Origin: Enterovibrio paralichthyis
Lineage (GTDB): Bacteria; Pseudomonadota; Gammaproteobacteria; Enterobacterales; Vibrionaceae
Length of the DNA stretch: 64,000 nt
NCBI RefSeq assembly: GCF_019209835.1
Contig: NZ_JAHUTS010000005.1
Span: 124,001 to 188,000, forward strand
Direction of reading: 5' to 3'
Shown: one piece after another, positions 25,450 to 34,358 of the stretch
How the letters are laid out: each line of letters starts with the position of its first letter
Numbering within the stretch: the stretch's first letter is position 1
The notes under the pieces: generated by a model
Seen by the model: only the letters and a program-made list of their open reading frames with translations
Databases searched by the model: none
Told to the model about the DNA's origin: nothing
Program-made: the position numbers and the translations under genes

Positions 25450-25478
25450 TTTGCCTGTCCCTAAAATGTAAATTCAAA

Positions 25479-25493
25479 TGAGAACGTTTATCA
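25479..25493. promoter_or_regulatory. Candidate Fur box upstream of fbpA
   Basis: TGAGAAC-G-TTTATCA fits the 7-1-7 Fur pattern (TGATAAT-n-ATTATCA): the two halves match each other at 5 of 7 positions. It lies 30-44 bp upstream of the fbpA ATG, a usual operator position. Confidence 0.65.
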
Positions 25494-25551
25494 ATAGCAT
25501 TAGTATACACATCCAATGGAATCACGCAATACGTTGTCTGTACGATAAATA

Positions 25552-25585
25552 GCAAAAAGCCCTGCGTCGTTTTGACGCAGGGCTT
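25552..25585 (-). terminator. Rho-independent terminator after amtB
   Basis: AAGCCCTGCGTC and GACGCAGGGCTT form a 12-bp stem with a 5-nt loop; on the minus strand it is followed by a T-run. Confidence 0.92.
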
Positions 25586-25609
25586 GGAATGTTTCAGCTT
25601 TCGTTTTGG

Positions 25610-26839
25610 TTATTTCACGCTAACGAACTCTGGGTAAGCATCCACGCCACAGTCGTGGAAATCCATTCCTTCCAGCTCTTCATCTTCGCTAACACGGATA
25701 CCCATGGTGGCTTTCAGTACCGACCAAACCGCAAGGCTTGCACCGAATACCCAGGCAAAGATAACCAGCGCACCGAACAGCTGACCTGCGAATGAAGCAT
25801 CTGCGTTGCTGAATGGCACAACCATCAGGCCAAACAAGCCACAGGTACCGTGTACGGAAATTGCGCCTACAGGGTCATCGATTTTCAGCTTATCAAGACC
25901 AACGATGCTGAACACAACCAGCGCACCAGCCAGGCCACCAATGGTCAATGCAGCAACCGGAGAAGGTGACAGCGGATCTGCAGTGATTGCAACCAGACCG
26001 GCCAAGGCACCGTTCAGAACCATGGTGAGATCTGCCTTGCCCCACGCTGCTTTACACACTGCCAGCGCCACGATGGCACCCGCGGCCGCCGCTGCGTTGG
26101 TGTTCAGGAAGATTTCGCCCACAGCGGTCGCGTTTTCAAAATCAGAGATCATCAGCTGCGAGCCGCCGTTGAAACCGAACCAGCCAAACCAGAGGATAAG
26201 CGTACCCAAGGTTGCGAGTGGCAGGTTGGAACCCGGGATTGGGTAAATTTGGCCGTTCTTGCCGTACTTGCCCTTACGTGCACCCAGCATCAGAACACCC
26301 GCCAGCGCTGCAGACGCACCTGCCATGTGTACGATACCTGAGCCTGCAAAGTCGCTGAAGCCTGCTTCAGACAGGAAGCCGCCGCCCCAGGTCCAGTAAC
26401 CTTCAATTGGGTAGATAAAGGCAGTCAGTACCACAGAAAATGCCAGGAATGCCCAAAGCTTCATGCGCTCAGCAACCGCACCAGAAACCACAGACATTGC
26501 TGTAGCGACGAAGACGACCTGGAAGAAAAAGTCTGATGCAAGAGAGTGATCCGCGTCTTCAGCCTGGGTACCAATAAGGAAACCAAACGACGGCAACCAG
26601 CCACCTTCTGAGTTGTCCACGTACATGATGTTGTAGCCCACCAGCAGGTAAGTGGTACAGGCAATGGCGTAGAGGCACACGTTTTTAGTCAGGATTTCAG
26701 TGGTGTTTTTCGAACGTACTAGACCCGCTTCCAACATGGCAAAGCCTGCGGCCATCCACATGACCAGCGCACCGGACATCAAAAAGAAAAAGGTATCGAG
26801 CGCGTAACGCAGCTCCATTACAGTTGTAGTCAATTCCAT
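25610..26839 (-). CDS. amtB: Ammonium transporter AmtB
   Basis: A 409-residue Amt/Rh channel with 11 or more membrane segments. Family features include FFFLMSGALVMWMAAGFAMLEAGLVRSKN at the N-terminus, GGFLSEAGFSDFAGSGIVHMAGA and the pore histidine regions (IVHMAG; SVHGTCGLFG). It is preceded by glnK on the same strand with a 20-bp gap, so GlnK can block the channel when nitrogen is plentiful. Expression is likely from the NtrC/sigma-54 region upstream of glnK. Confidence 0.96.
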   Translation of the reverse strand: MELTTTVMELRYALDTFFFLMSGALVMWMAAGFAMLEAGLVRSKNTTEILTKNVCLYAIACTTYLLVGYNIMYVDNSEGGWLPSFGFLIGTQAEDADHSLASDFFFQVVFVATAMSVVSGAVAERMKLWAFLAFSVVLTAFIYPIEGYWTWGGGFLSEAGFSDFAGSGIVHMAGASAALAGVLMLGARKGKYGKNGQIYPIPGSNLPLATLGTLILWFGWFGFNGGSQLMISDFENATAVGEIFLNTNAAAAAGAIVALAVCKAAWGKADLTMVLNGALAGLVAITADPLSPSPVAALTIGGLAGALVVFSIVGLDKLKIDDPVGAISVHGTCGLFGLMVVPFSNADASFAGQLFGALVIFAWVFGASLAVWSVLKATMGIRVSEDEELEGMDFHDCGVDAYPEFVSVK

Positions 26840-26859
26840 CTTTCTTACTCCCTTTAACC

Positions 26860-27198
26860 TTAAATCGCTTCTGAGTCCATCTCGCCGGTACGGATACGCA
26901 CGGCGTGCTGGAGGTCATAAACAAAGATCTTTCCGTCACCAATCTTGCCGGTCTGCGCCGCCTTGCTGATGGCTTCAACAATTTCGTCGACGTTTTCACT
27001 GTGGGCAGCAATTTCAATTTTTACTTTCGGCAGAAAATCCACCTGATACTCTGCGCCGCGATACAGTTCGGTGTGACCTTTCTGGCGACCAAAGCCCTTC
27101 ACCTCTGAGACTGTCATGCCGTCCACACCGACTTCCGCCAATGCTTCACGCACGTCATCGAGCTTGAACGGCTTGATAATTGCGTTAATCAGTTTCAT
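26860..27198 (-). CDS. glnK: Nitrogen regulatory PII protein GlnK
   Basis: A 112-residue PII trimeric signal protein that binds ATP/ADP and 2-oxoglutarate. The T-loop includes the uridylylation site Tyr51 (RGAEY), the B-loop TGKIGDGKIFV and the C-loop region VRIRTGE. GGAGAAGG precedes the ATG at 27198; an upstream in-frame start at 27243 adds an unrelated extension and is rejected. The glnK-amtB order identifies it as GlnK rather than GlnB. Confidence 0.96.
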   Translation of the reverse strand: MKLINAIIKPFKLDDVREALAEVGVDGMTVSEVKGFGRQKGHTELYRGAEYQVDFLPKVKIEIAAHSENVDEIVEAISKAAQTGKIGDGKIFVYDLQHAVRIRTGEMDSEAI

Positions 27199-27242
27199 AC
27201 CTTCTCCTTGAACCTTGTTTAAGTTGTTCTGGACAAGTAACA

Positions 27243-27258
27243 ATCAATTCGTATGCCA
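27243..27258 (-). promoter_or_regulatory. Candidate sigma-54 promoter for glnK-amtB
   Basis: On the minus strand TGGCAT-N5-TTGAT matches the -24/-12 consensus (TGGCAC-N5-TTGCA) with the key GG and G in register, and A in place of C at -12. It sits 45-60 bp upstream of the glnK ATG and about 70 bp downstream of an NtrC-type palindrome. Confidence 0.6.
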
Positions 27259-27319
27259 ATTTTTATTTGTGTTATTTATCAGTTGTTTAAATAAATATCA
27301 GTGTGCGGGTTGTTTTTTA

Positions 27320-27336
27320 TGCACCATATTAGTGCA
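27320..27336. promoter_or_regulatory. NtrC-type binding site upstream of glnK
   Basis: TGCAC-N7-GTGCA, the NtrC core palindrome, lies about 95 bp upstream of the expected start of transcription, a normal enhancer distance for a sigma-54 promoter. Confidence 0.75.
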
Positions 27337-27375
27337 CAACATTCACCGAGATCTGGCATGGAGGAAGGGAGTAAC

Positions 27376-27412
27376 GAAAAACGCACCAAGTTGTTGCGTC
27401 AACTTCGGTGCG
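27376..27412 (-). terminator. Rho-independent terminator after yacL
   Basis: On the minus strand CGCACCGAAGTTG pairs with CAACTTGGTGCG around ACGCAA (one small bulge), followed by TTTTT. It isolates yacL from the glnK control region. A second weak hairpin is at 27435-27455. Confidence 0.85.
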
Positions 27413-27476
27413 CCGGGGAAGTACTTAGGGTTAGAAGTGCCGACAACGGCAACTTTAAATAATTAAAATCAGAGAG

Positions 27477-27854
27477 TTACCTACCATAGCGACGAATAAA
27501 ATCCTGCCAGGCTTCAAGCACCAAAAGGAGATCTTCCGGGCCGCACAGTGACACGCTTTCTTCTTCATAGGTATGCAGATCGACGTCCGGCATCTCTTCA
27601 TCGTCGCCTTCCAGCAACACATTGGCCTGGATCAGCGCTTCATCCTGAGTCAGTTGCAGGTGAAAGACTTTTCCAGCGCGTGTCCATTCACCGCCCTGTG
27701 CCATGACGAGATTGAGGTTTTCCACTACCTCATCAATCGCGGCATGGTCAGTACCTAATTCGTCCACCAGCCAACGTCCCAGCGCCTCATGTCCCATGGA
27801 CAACTCTGCATGAAAGCTGTCATCTAAAGTATTGCGTCGAAATTCATAGTCCAC
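27477..27854 (-). CDS. yacL: YacL family protein (UPF0231), function unknown
   Basis: A 125-residue acidic cytoplasmic protein. It starts MDYEFRRNTLDDSFHAELSMGHEA and ends with the YEEESVSLCGPEDLLLVLEAW block, both matching E. coli YacL. In E. coli yacL is next to acnB; here acnB is a few kilobases away. No catalytic motif is visible and no function is known to me. It diverges from cdaR. Confidence 0.88.
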   Translation of the reverse strand: MDYEFRRNTLDDSFHAELSMGHEALGRWLVDELGTDHAAIDEVVENLNLVMAQGGEWTRAGKVFHLQLTQDEALIQANVLLEGDDEEMPDVDLHTYEEESVSLCGPEDLLLVLEAWQDFIRRYGR

Positions 27855-27947
27855 GTGCTATCCTCGGTATCACTTTGTTTGCCCTGCCAAGTTTCCACGG
27901 CGGGCTGGTTGGAAAAAGTCTGCTCATTGTCAGGATCTCGAGGCCTA

Positions 27948-29099
27948 ATGCAACTCAACAGCATGATCGCGCGTCAAATCGTCGAACGGACGATGAAAAT
28001 CATTGGGTATTCCGTCAACGTTATGGATGAGCAAGGGCTAATTATAGGCTCGGGCGATCCTAGCCGCCTGCATCAAAAGCATGAAGGCGCATTATTGACA
28101 CTCTCAAAGAGCCGCGTCGTTGAAATTGATGAAGCTGCTTCCAACTTGCTGATGGGGGTTCGCCCCGGGGTAAACCTGCCGGTAGTATTTAACGGCAAAG
28201 CTATCGGTGTAGTCGGCATTTCCGGCAACCCAGAGGATGTACGCCGCTATGGCGAGCTTGTGAAAATGACGGCAGAACTTATTGTCGAACAAGCCGCCCT
28301 GATCTCCCAGATGCAGTGGGACAAACGCCACCGCGAAGAACTGTTGCTGCAGCTTATCCGTGAGTCCGAACTGAACGACAGACAACTGATCTCTATCGCC
28401 CAGCGCTTGGATCTCGACCTTGAACAGCCCCGTGTGGCGGCCATCATCAAATTGCATCCCAATAAGGCTGAAAACCTGTCGCTGGAACATCTCCAGTCCA
28501 TGGTTCACCTGCTTGAATACCCTGAGCGTGACAACCTGGTCGGCATTACTTCAGTATCCCGCAACGAGATTGTGGTGCTGAAACCTATCACGGTGGAAAA
28601 CGGCGATTGGTCGCGGAAATCCGAACAGAAAAAAGTGAAGTTATTGCTCAAACGTGTCGCAGAACAGCGCGCCTTCCGGGTTCAGATTGCTTATGGCGGC
28701 TACTTCCCCTCCCTGAAAGGTCTGGCGCAGTCTTACCAGACTGCCAGCGCGACCCTGTCAGCCAGCCGCGCTGATGAAACCGTCATGTATTACGAAGACC
28801 ATGCCCTCGCCGTGCTGCTCAGCGCCATGCCTGAAAATGACTGGCGCACCCGACAACTGCATGCGGCCATTAACTTTTTGATTGAAAGCGACACCCGTGG
28901 CACTTTGATTCGGACACTGTCGGTATTTTTCGAACAGAATTGTGATTTAGTTCAAACGTGCGAAAACCTGCATATCCACCGCAATACCCTGCGCTACCGC
29001 CTGCAACGCATTTCCGACATAACAGAATTAGATATCAATAAGTTAGAGGAGAGAACCTTACTCTATTTGTCTTTCCTTACCTGGCGCCAAAAACAGTAA
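27948..29099 (+). CDS. cdaR: CdaR-type sugar diacid / glycerate regulator
   Basis: A 383-residue regulator. The N-terminal sugar-diacid-recognition domain (MIARQIVERTMKIIGY, NVMDEQGLIIGSGDP, HEGALLTL, GVRPGVNLP) spans about 1-140, a GGDEF-like central region follows, and a PucR-type helix-turn-helix (CENLHIHRNTLRYRLQRI) is near residues 345-365. E. coli CdaR activates glucarate, galactarate and glycerate genes. Here the only neighbours are a glycerate permease and glycerate kinase, so glycerate is the likely signal. The ATG at 27948 with GAGG upstream matches the family start; the frame upstream to 27855 is discarded. Confidence 0.9.
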   Translation: MQLNSMIARQIVERTMKIIGYSVNVMDEQGLIIGSGDPSRLHQKHEGALLTLSKSRVVEIDEAASNLLMGVRPGVNLPVVFNGKAIGVVGISGNPEDVRRYGELVKMTAELIVEQAALISQMQWDKRHREELLLQLIRESELNDRQLISIAQRLDLDLEQPRVAAIIKLHPNKAENLSLEHLQSMVHLLEYPERDNLVGITSVSRNEIVVLKPITVENGDWSRKSEQKKVKLLLKRVAEQRAFRVQIAYGGYFPSLKGLAQSYQTASATLSASRADETVMYYEDHALAVLLSAMPENDWRTRQLHAAINFLIESDTRGTLIRTLSVFFEQNCDLVQTCENLHIHRNTLRYRLQRISDITELDINKLEERTLLYLSFLTWRQKQ

Positions 29100-29223
29100 C
29101 ATTGTGCAAATGCACAAACAAACCCATCCCTACCTGCCTCAAATTTAGTCAAGCGTCTAAAGCAAGTTGCCGGTCAGCGTCGTACAGTGCCGGCAGTTTT
29201 TCGTTTCAGCCGAGAAGTATGAG

Positions 29224-30489
29224 ATGACCGAAGTTTCTACCTTGGGCGCCCTCGCTGCCCTGATTGTTTCCATTACCCTGATTTTAAGAAAGGTTCCGCC
29301 TGCATACGGCATGATTGTCGGTGCACTGGTGGGTGGTATCGTTGGTGGCGTGTCACTGACTGACACTGTGTCGCTGATGATTGGCGGCGCACAGGGTATT
29401 GTGACTGCAGTGCTGCGTATTCTCGCTGCCGGTGTACTGGCAGGCGTGCTGATTGAGTCCGGTGCAGCGACCACCATCGCTGAAACGATTGTGAAAAAAG
29501 TCGGCGAAACCCGCGCGCTGCTGGCACTGGCGGTGGCAACCATGATCCTCACAGCCGTTGGCGTGTTCGTCGATGTGGCGGTGATCACCGTGGCACCGAT
29601 TGCGCTGGCCATCGCCCGCCGTGCGGATCTTTCTAAAATGGCCATCCTTCTGGCCATGGTTGGCGGCGGTAAAGCGGGTAACGTCATGTCCCCGAACCCG
29701 AATGCCATTGCGGCGGCTGACGCCTTCAACGTTCCCCTGACGTCAGTAATGGCAGCCGGTGTTATCCCTGGCCTGTTCGGTATGCTGGCAGCCTACTTTA
29801 TTGCTAAGAAACTCGTGAACCGTGGCAGTAAAGTGGCCGCGTCTGAAGTAGTCGAAGTCGATATGAGCCGCCTGCCTTCCTTTGGTGCAGCGATTGTTGC
29901 GCCTATGGTTGCTATCTCTTTACTGGCTCTTCGTCCGATTGCAGGCATCAACATCGACCCACTGATCGCCCTGCCTTTGGGTGGCCTGTTGGGCGCGCTG
30001 GCAATGCGCCGCTTCCGCGATTCCAACCATTTCGCAGTGTCTGGTCTAAACCGCATGGCACCGGTAGCTGTGATGCTGCTGGGTACGGGCACACTGGCGG
30101 GCATTATTGCCAACTCCGGCCTTAAAAATGGCCTGATTGATCTGCTGACCAGCTCTGGCCTGCCTTCTTACCTGCTGGCTCCGTTCTCTGGCGCCCTGAT
30201 GTCTCTGGCAACGGCGTCCACGACGGCGGGTACAGCAGTGGCGAGCAGTGTGTTTGCCAATACTATTCTTGAACTGGGTGTGCCGGCGCTGGCAGGCGCA
30301 GCCATGATCCACGCCGGTGCGACTGTGTTTGACCACATGCCACACGGCAGCTTCTTCCACGCCACTGGCGGCGCGGTTCACATGGATATGAAAGAGCGCC
30401 TGAAGCTTATTCCTTACGAATCAGCAGTCGGTTTTGTGATTGCGCTGGTTTCTACCCTTATCTTTGGTGTGTTTGGTCTGTTTGTTTGA
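29224..30489 (+). CDS. GntP-family permease, probable glycerate transporter
   Basis: A 421-residue membrane protein with about 12 hydrophobic segments and the GntP-type sequence VDVAVITVAPIALAIARRADLSKMAI; the C-terminus has HAGATVFDHMPHGSFFHATGG. GntP members carry gluconate and related acids into the cell. The gene lies between cdaR and a glycerate kinase (12 bp apart), which argues for glycerate. The ATG at 29224 is chosen because residues before it read like leader sequence. Confidence 0.88.
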   Translation: MTEVSTLGALAALIVSITLILRKVPPAYGMIVGALVGGIVGGVSLTDTVSLMIGGAQGIVTAVLRILAAGVLAGVLIESGAATTIAETIVKKVGETRALLALAVATMILTAVGVFVDVAVITVAPIALAIARRADLSKMAILLAMVGGGKAGNVMSPNPNAIAAADAFNVPLTSVMAAGVIPGLFGMLAAYFIAKKLVNRGSKVAASEVVEVDMSRLPSFGAAIVAPMVAISLLALRPIAGINIDPLIALPLGGLLGALAMRRFRDSNHFAVSGLNRMAPVAVMLLGTGTLAGIIANSGLKNGLIDLLTSSGLPSYLLAPFSGALMSLATASTTAGTAVASSVFANTILELGVPALAGAAMIHAGATVFDHMPHGSFFHATGGAVHMDMKERLKLIPYESAVGFVIALVSTLIFGVFGLFV

Positions 30490-30500
30490 GGACATTGCTG

Positions 30501-31646
30501 ATGAAAATTGTTATTGCCCCTGATTCTTATAAAGAAAGCCTGTCAGCAATGGACGTTGCTGTTGCCATTGAAAACGGTTTTCGCCGTGTGATGCCAGATG
30601 CTGATATCGTTAAACTGCCAATGGCAGACGGCGGTGAAGGCACGGTTCAGTCTCTGGTTGATGCCACAGGCGGACAGATCATTACCGTGAACGTGACCGG
30701 CCCGCTTGGAAACGAAGTGGAAGGCTTCTTCGGCCTGATGGGTGACGGTAAAACAGCAGTCATTGAAATGGCGGCCGCATCCGGCCTGCATTTGGTGCCA
30801 CCTTCACAGCGCAACCCGATGGTGACCACCAGTTTCGGTACCGGTGAACTGATCAAAGCAGCCTTGGAGCACGGAGCCACCCACCTGATTATCGGTATCG
30901 GCGGCAGCGCAACCAACGATGGTGGCGCAGGCATGGCACAGGCGCTGGGCGTCAAACTGCTGGATAAAGACGGCAATGCCATTGGCTTGGGCGGCGGCGC
31001 ACTGGAACACATCCATACTATCGATTGCAGTGGTATCGACAGCCGTCTGGCTGAGGTAAAACTGGAAGTGGCCTGTGACGTGGACAACCCGCTTTGTGGC
31101 GAGAAAGGCGCATCCGCGATTTTTGGCCCACAAAAAGGCGCAACGCCAAGCATGGTGATGAAGCTGGATGCCAACCTCTCCCACTACGCTGATGTGATGA
31201 ACACTGAACTTGGCCGCGATGTGAAAAACAGCGCAGGCGCAGGTGCTGCGGGCGGTATGGGCGCGGCATTGATGGGTATTTTCAATGCTGACCTGCGTCC
31301 GGGCATCAACATCGTGATGGATGCGGTTAACCTTTCTGAGCACCTGAAAGATGCGGATCTGGTGATCACCGGCGAAGGCCGCATGGACAGCCAGACCGTC
31401 CACGGCAAAACCCCGATGGGTGTGGCGCGTTGTGCCAAGCAGTTCAACCTGCCGGTGATCGGTATCGCTGGCTGTGTATCCAATGACGTTGATGTAGTGC
31501 ATGAGCATGGCATTGATGCCGTATTCAGCGTGGTACCTCGTTCGGTATCACTGGAAGAGGCGCTGCGTGAAGGTGCGGTAAACGTGGAAAACACGGCAGC
31601 GAATGTGGCGAGATTACTGACGCTCAACCTGAGTTCTAAGTTCTAG
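30501..31646 (+). CDS. Glycerate 2-kinase (GarK/GlxK family)
   Basis: A 381-residue glycerate kinase that makes 2-phosphoglycerate, feeding glycolysis. Seen are the N-terminal IAPDSYKESLSA and PMADGGEGTV, the GIGGSATNDGGAGMA loop, and ITGEGRMDSQT. GarK and GlxK are close paralogues, so the symbol is not assigned. Start ATG at 30501 has GAGGAC upstream. Directly downstream lies a heptanucleotide tandem repeat and a terminator. Confidence 0.93.
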   Translation: MKIVIAPDSYKESLSAMDVAVAIENGFRRVMPDADIVKLPMADGGEGTVQSLVDATGGQIITVNVTGPLGNEVEGFFGLMGDGKTAVIEMAAASGLHLVPPSQRNPMVTTSFGTGELIKAALEHGATHLIIGIGGSATNDGGAGMAQALGVKLLDKDGNAIGLGGGALEHIHTIDCSGIDSRLAEVKLEVACDVDNPLCGEKGASAIFGPQKGATPSMVMKLDANLSHYADVMNTELGRDVKNSAGAGAAGGMGAALMGIFNADLRPGINIVMDAVNLSEHLKDADLVITGEGRMDSQTVHGKTPMGVARCAKQFNLPVIGIAGCVSNDVDVVHEHGIDAVFSVVPRSVSLEEALREGAVNVENTAANVARLLTLNLSSKF

Positions 31647-31650
31647 ATCC

Positions 31651-31690
31651 TGAGTACTGAGTACTGGGTACTGGGTACTGGGTACTGGGT
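31651..31690 (+). repeat. Heptanucleotide tandem repeat after glycerate kinase gene
   Basis: Five full 7-bp units and a partial sixth: TGAGTAC twice, TGGGTAC three times, then TGGGT. It begins 5 bp after the stop codon, in the gap between convergent genes. Confidence 0.9.
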
Positions 31691-31712
31691 CATCAGTATC
31701 GCCAAAATGAAG

Positions 31713-31738
31713 AAAGCCTCCATCGCTGGAGGCTTTTT
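31713..31738. terminator. Terminator between glycerate kinase gene and acnB
   Basis: AAAGCCTCCA and TGGAGGCTTT form a 10-bp stem around TCGC with a T-run to the right and an A-rich flank to the left, serving both convergent units. Confidence 0.88.
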
Positions 31739-31760
31739 GCTATTCAATATCCGAGATAAC

Positions 31761-34358
31761 TTACACTGCAGTCTGAATGATCACTTCATCCGCTTTTTTG
31801 GTGTACTGCGGCATACGGTGGAAGTTCAGGTAGCGGTAGGTATCTGCCGCTGTCGCATCAATTTGCTTCGCGTATTCCAGATACTCTTCAACCGTCGGGA
31901 TGCGGCCAAGAATAGCGCCCACTGATGCCAACTCTGCCGAAGACAGGTAAACATTCGCACCGGTACCCAAACGGTTCGGGAAGTTACGGGTAGAGGTAGA
32001 AATCACGGTTGCTTTGTCTGCAACACGCGCCTGGTTACCCATACACAGTGAACATCCCGGGGTTTCGATACGCACACCCGCGCGGCCGAAGATACCGTAG
32101 TAACCTTCTTCAGTCAGTTGGTCGCGGTCCATCTTGGTTGGCGGAGCCACCCACAGACGGGTTTGCAGCGTACCGCCGAATTTATCCAGCAGTTTACCTG
32201 CCGCACGGAAGTGACCGATGTTGGTCATACAAGAGCCGATGAAAACTTCATCCACTTTGTCGCCAGCGACATCAGACAGCAGGCGCGCATCATCAGGATC
32301 GTTCGGTGCACACAGAATTGGCTCTTCGATTTCAGCCAGATCGATTTCGATCACTTCTGCGTATTCTGCATCTTTGTCAGCTTCCATCAGCTCTGGGTTT
32401 GCAAGCCACGCTTCCATTGCACTGATGCGGCGCTCAATGGTACGGCGATCGCCATAGCCTTCACTGATCATCCACTTCAGCATCACGATGTTGGACTCAA
32501 GGTACTCTGCCACTGACTCTTGAGACAGCTTCACAGTACAACCCGCAGCAGAGCGCTCTGCCGATGCATCAGACAGTTCGAATGCCTGCTCAACCGTCAG
32601 GTGATCAACGCCTTCGATTTCGAGGATACGGCCTGAGAATGCGTTGATCTTACCGGCTTTCTCAACGGTCAGCAGACCTTGCTTGATCGCGTAGTAAGGG
32701 ATTGCATGCACCAGATCACGCAAAGTGATACCTGGCTGCATTTCACCTTTGAAGCGAACCAGAATCGACTCTGGCATATCCAGTGGCATTACACCAGTCG
32801 CCGCAGCAAACGCAACCAGACCGGAACCAGCCGGGAACGAAATCCCCAGAGGGAAACGGGTATGCGAGTCGCCACCGGTACCCACAGTATCTGGCAACAG
32901 CATGCGGTTCAGCCATGAGTGGATAACGCCGTCACCCGGACGCAGGGAAACACCGCCGCGGTTCATGATGAAATCAGGCAGGGTGTGATGGGTGTTCACA
33001 TCAACCGGTTTAGGGTAAGCCGAGGTGTGACAGAAAGACTGCATGGTCAGATCGGCAGAGAAGCCGAGACAAGCCAGGTCTTTCAGTTCATCACGGGTCA
33101 TAGGGCCAGTGGTATCCTGTGAACCTACGGTGGTCATCTTAGGCTCGCAGTAAGTGCCTGGGCGGATACCTTCCACGCCACACGCTTTACCCACCATTTT
33201 CTGGCCAAGGGTGAAACCTTTACCAGTATCAGCCACTGGCTGCGGACGGCGGAACACATCTGATGGCTCCAGACCCAACGCTTCGCGTGCGCGGTCTGTC
33301 AGACCACGGCCGATGATCAATGGAATACGGCCACCTGCACGGACTTCATCGTAAAGCACATCAGTTTTCAGTTTGAAGGTCGACAGCACTTCGTCTGAAC
33401 CGTGGCTGCGTACTTCACCTTTGAATGGGTAAATGTCAATCACATCGCCCATGTTGAGCTTGGAAACATCCAGCTCGATAGGCAGTGCGCCTGCATCTTC
33501 CATGGTGTTGAAGAAGATTGGGGCAATTTTGCCACCCAGACAGAAACCGCCTGCGCGCTTGTTTGGTACGTGTGGGATATCGTCACCCATAAACCAAAGC
33601 ACAGAGTTGGTTGCAGATTTACGGGAAGAACCGGTACCGACAACGTCACCCACATAAACCAGCTGGTGGCCTTGCTCTTTCAGTGCTTCGATTTGTTTAA
33701 TTGGACCAACCACGCCCGCTTGGTCAGGGTTAATGCCGTCACGTTCATTTTTCAGCATTGCCAGGGCGTGCAGTGGAATGTCTGGGCGTGACCAGGCATC
33801 CGGAGCCGGAGACAGGTCATCGGTGTTGGTTTCACCGGTCACTTTGAAAACAGTCAGGGTGACTTTCTCTGGCACGTTAGGCTTGGACAGGAACCATTCT
33901 GCGTCTGCCCAGGATTGCATGACTTGCTTGGCAAAAGCGTTGCCTGCTTTGGCTTTCTCTTCCACATCATAGAAAGCATCAAACATCAGCAGGGTATGTG
34001 ACAGCGCTTTTGCAGCGATAGATGCCAGTGCTGCGTCGTCCAGCAGCGTAACTAACGGCTCGATGTTGTAACCGCCTTGCATGGTACCCAGCAGTTCTAC
34101 GGCGCGTTCTTTGGAAACCAGAGGTGAGCTTGCTTCACCTTTTGCGACAGCCGCCAAAAAGCCAGCTTTTACATAAGCTGCTTCATCCACACCCGGTGGA
34201 ATGCGGTTTTCAAGGAGATCAACCAGTGTGTCTTCTTCACCTGCCGGTGGGTTCTTGAGCAATTCGATAAGGCTGGCGGTTTGCTCCGCATCGAGTGGTT
34301 TAGGGACAATGCCCTGAGCAGCACGTTCTTCGACGTGTTTACGGTAGGCTTCAAGCAC
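31761..34358 (-). CDS. acnB: Aconitate hydratase B / 2-methylisocitrate dehydratase
   Basis: An 865-residue AcnB of the TCA cycle, interconverting citrate and isocitrate through a 4Fe-4S cluster. Cluster cysteines are in FIGSCMTNIG and PGCSLCMGN near the C-terminus, and the HEAT-like N-terminal domain and swivel domain (KVTGETNTDDLSPAP) are as in E. coli. It begins at a GTG (VLEAYRKHVEERAA) with GAGGAAAA upstream. AcnB apo-protein can bind mRNA in E. coli. Nothing notable appears in the 229-bp gap before the patatin gene. Confidence 0.97.
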   Translation of the reverse strand: MLEAYRKHVEERAAQGIVPKPLDAEQTASLIELLKNPPAGEEDTLVDLLENRIPPGVDEAAYVKAGFLAAVAKGEASSPLVSKERAVELLGTMQGGYNIEPLVTLLDDAALASIAAKALSHTLLMFDAFYDVEEKAKAGNAFAKQVMQSWADAEWFLSKPNVPEKVTLTVFKVTGETNTDDLSPAPDAWSRPDIPLHALAMLKNERDGINPDQAGVVGPIKQIEALKEQGHQLVYVGDVVGTGSSRKSATNSVLWFMGDDIPHVPNKRAGGFCLGGKIAPIFFNTMEDAGALPIELDVSKLNMGDVIDIYPFKGEVRSHGSDEVLSTFKLKTDVLYDEVRAGGRIPLIIGRGLTDRAREALGLEPSDVFRRPQPVADTGKGFTLGQKMVGKACGVEGIRPGTYCEPKMTTVGSQDTTGPMTRDELKDLACLGFSADLTMQSFCHTSAYPKPVDVNTHHTLPDFIMNRGGVSLRPGDGVIHSWLNRMLLPDTVGTGGDSHTRFPLGISFPAGSGLVAFAAATGVMPLDMPESILVRFKGEMQPGITLRDLVHAIPYYAIKQGLLTVEKAGKINAFSGRILEIEGVDHLTVEQAFELSDASAERSAAGCTVKLSQESVAEYLESNIVMLKWMISEGYGDRRTIERRISAMEAWLANPELMEADKDAEYAEVIEIDLAEIEEPILCAPNDPDDARLLSDVAGDKVDEVFIGSCMTNIGHFRAAGKLLDKFGGTLQTRLWVAPPTKMDRDQLTEEGYYGIFGRAGVRIETPGCSLCMGNQARVADKATVISTSTRNFPNRLGTGANVYLSSAELASVGAILGRIPTVEEYLEYAKQIDATAADTYRYLNFHRMPQYTKKADEVIIQTAV

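Noticed and set aside
31651..31690. CRISPR array
   Set aside because: The units are only 7 bp with no spacers, so this is a simple tandem repeat.
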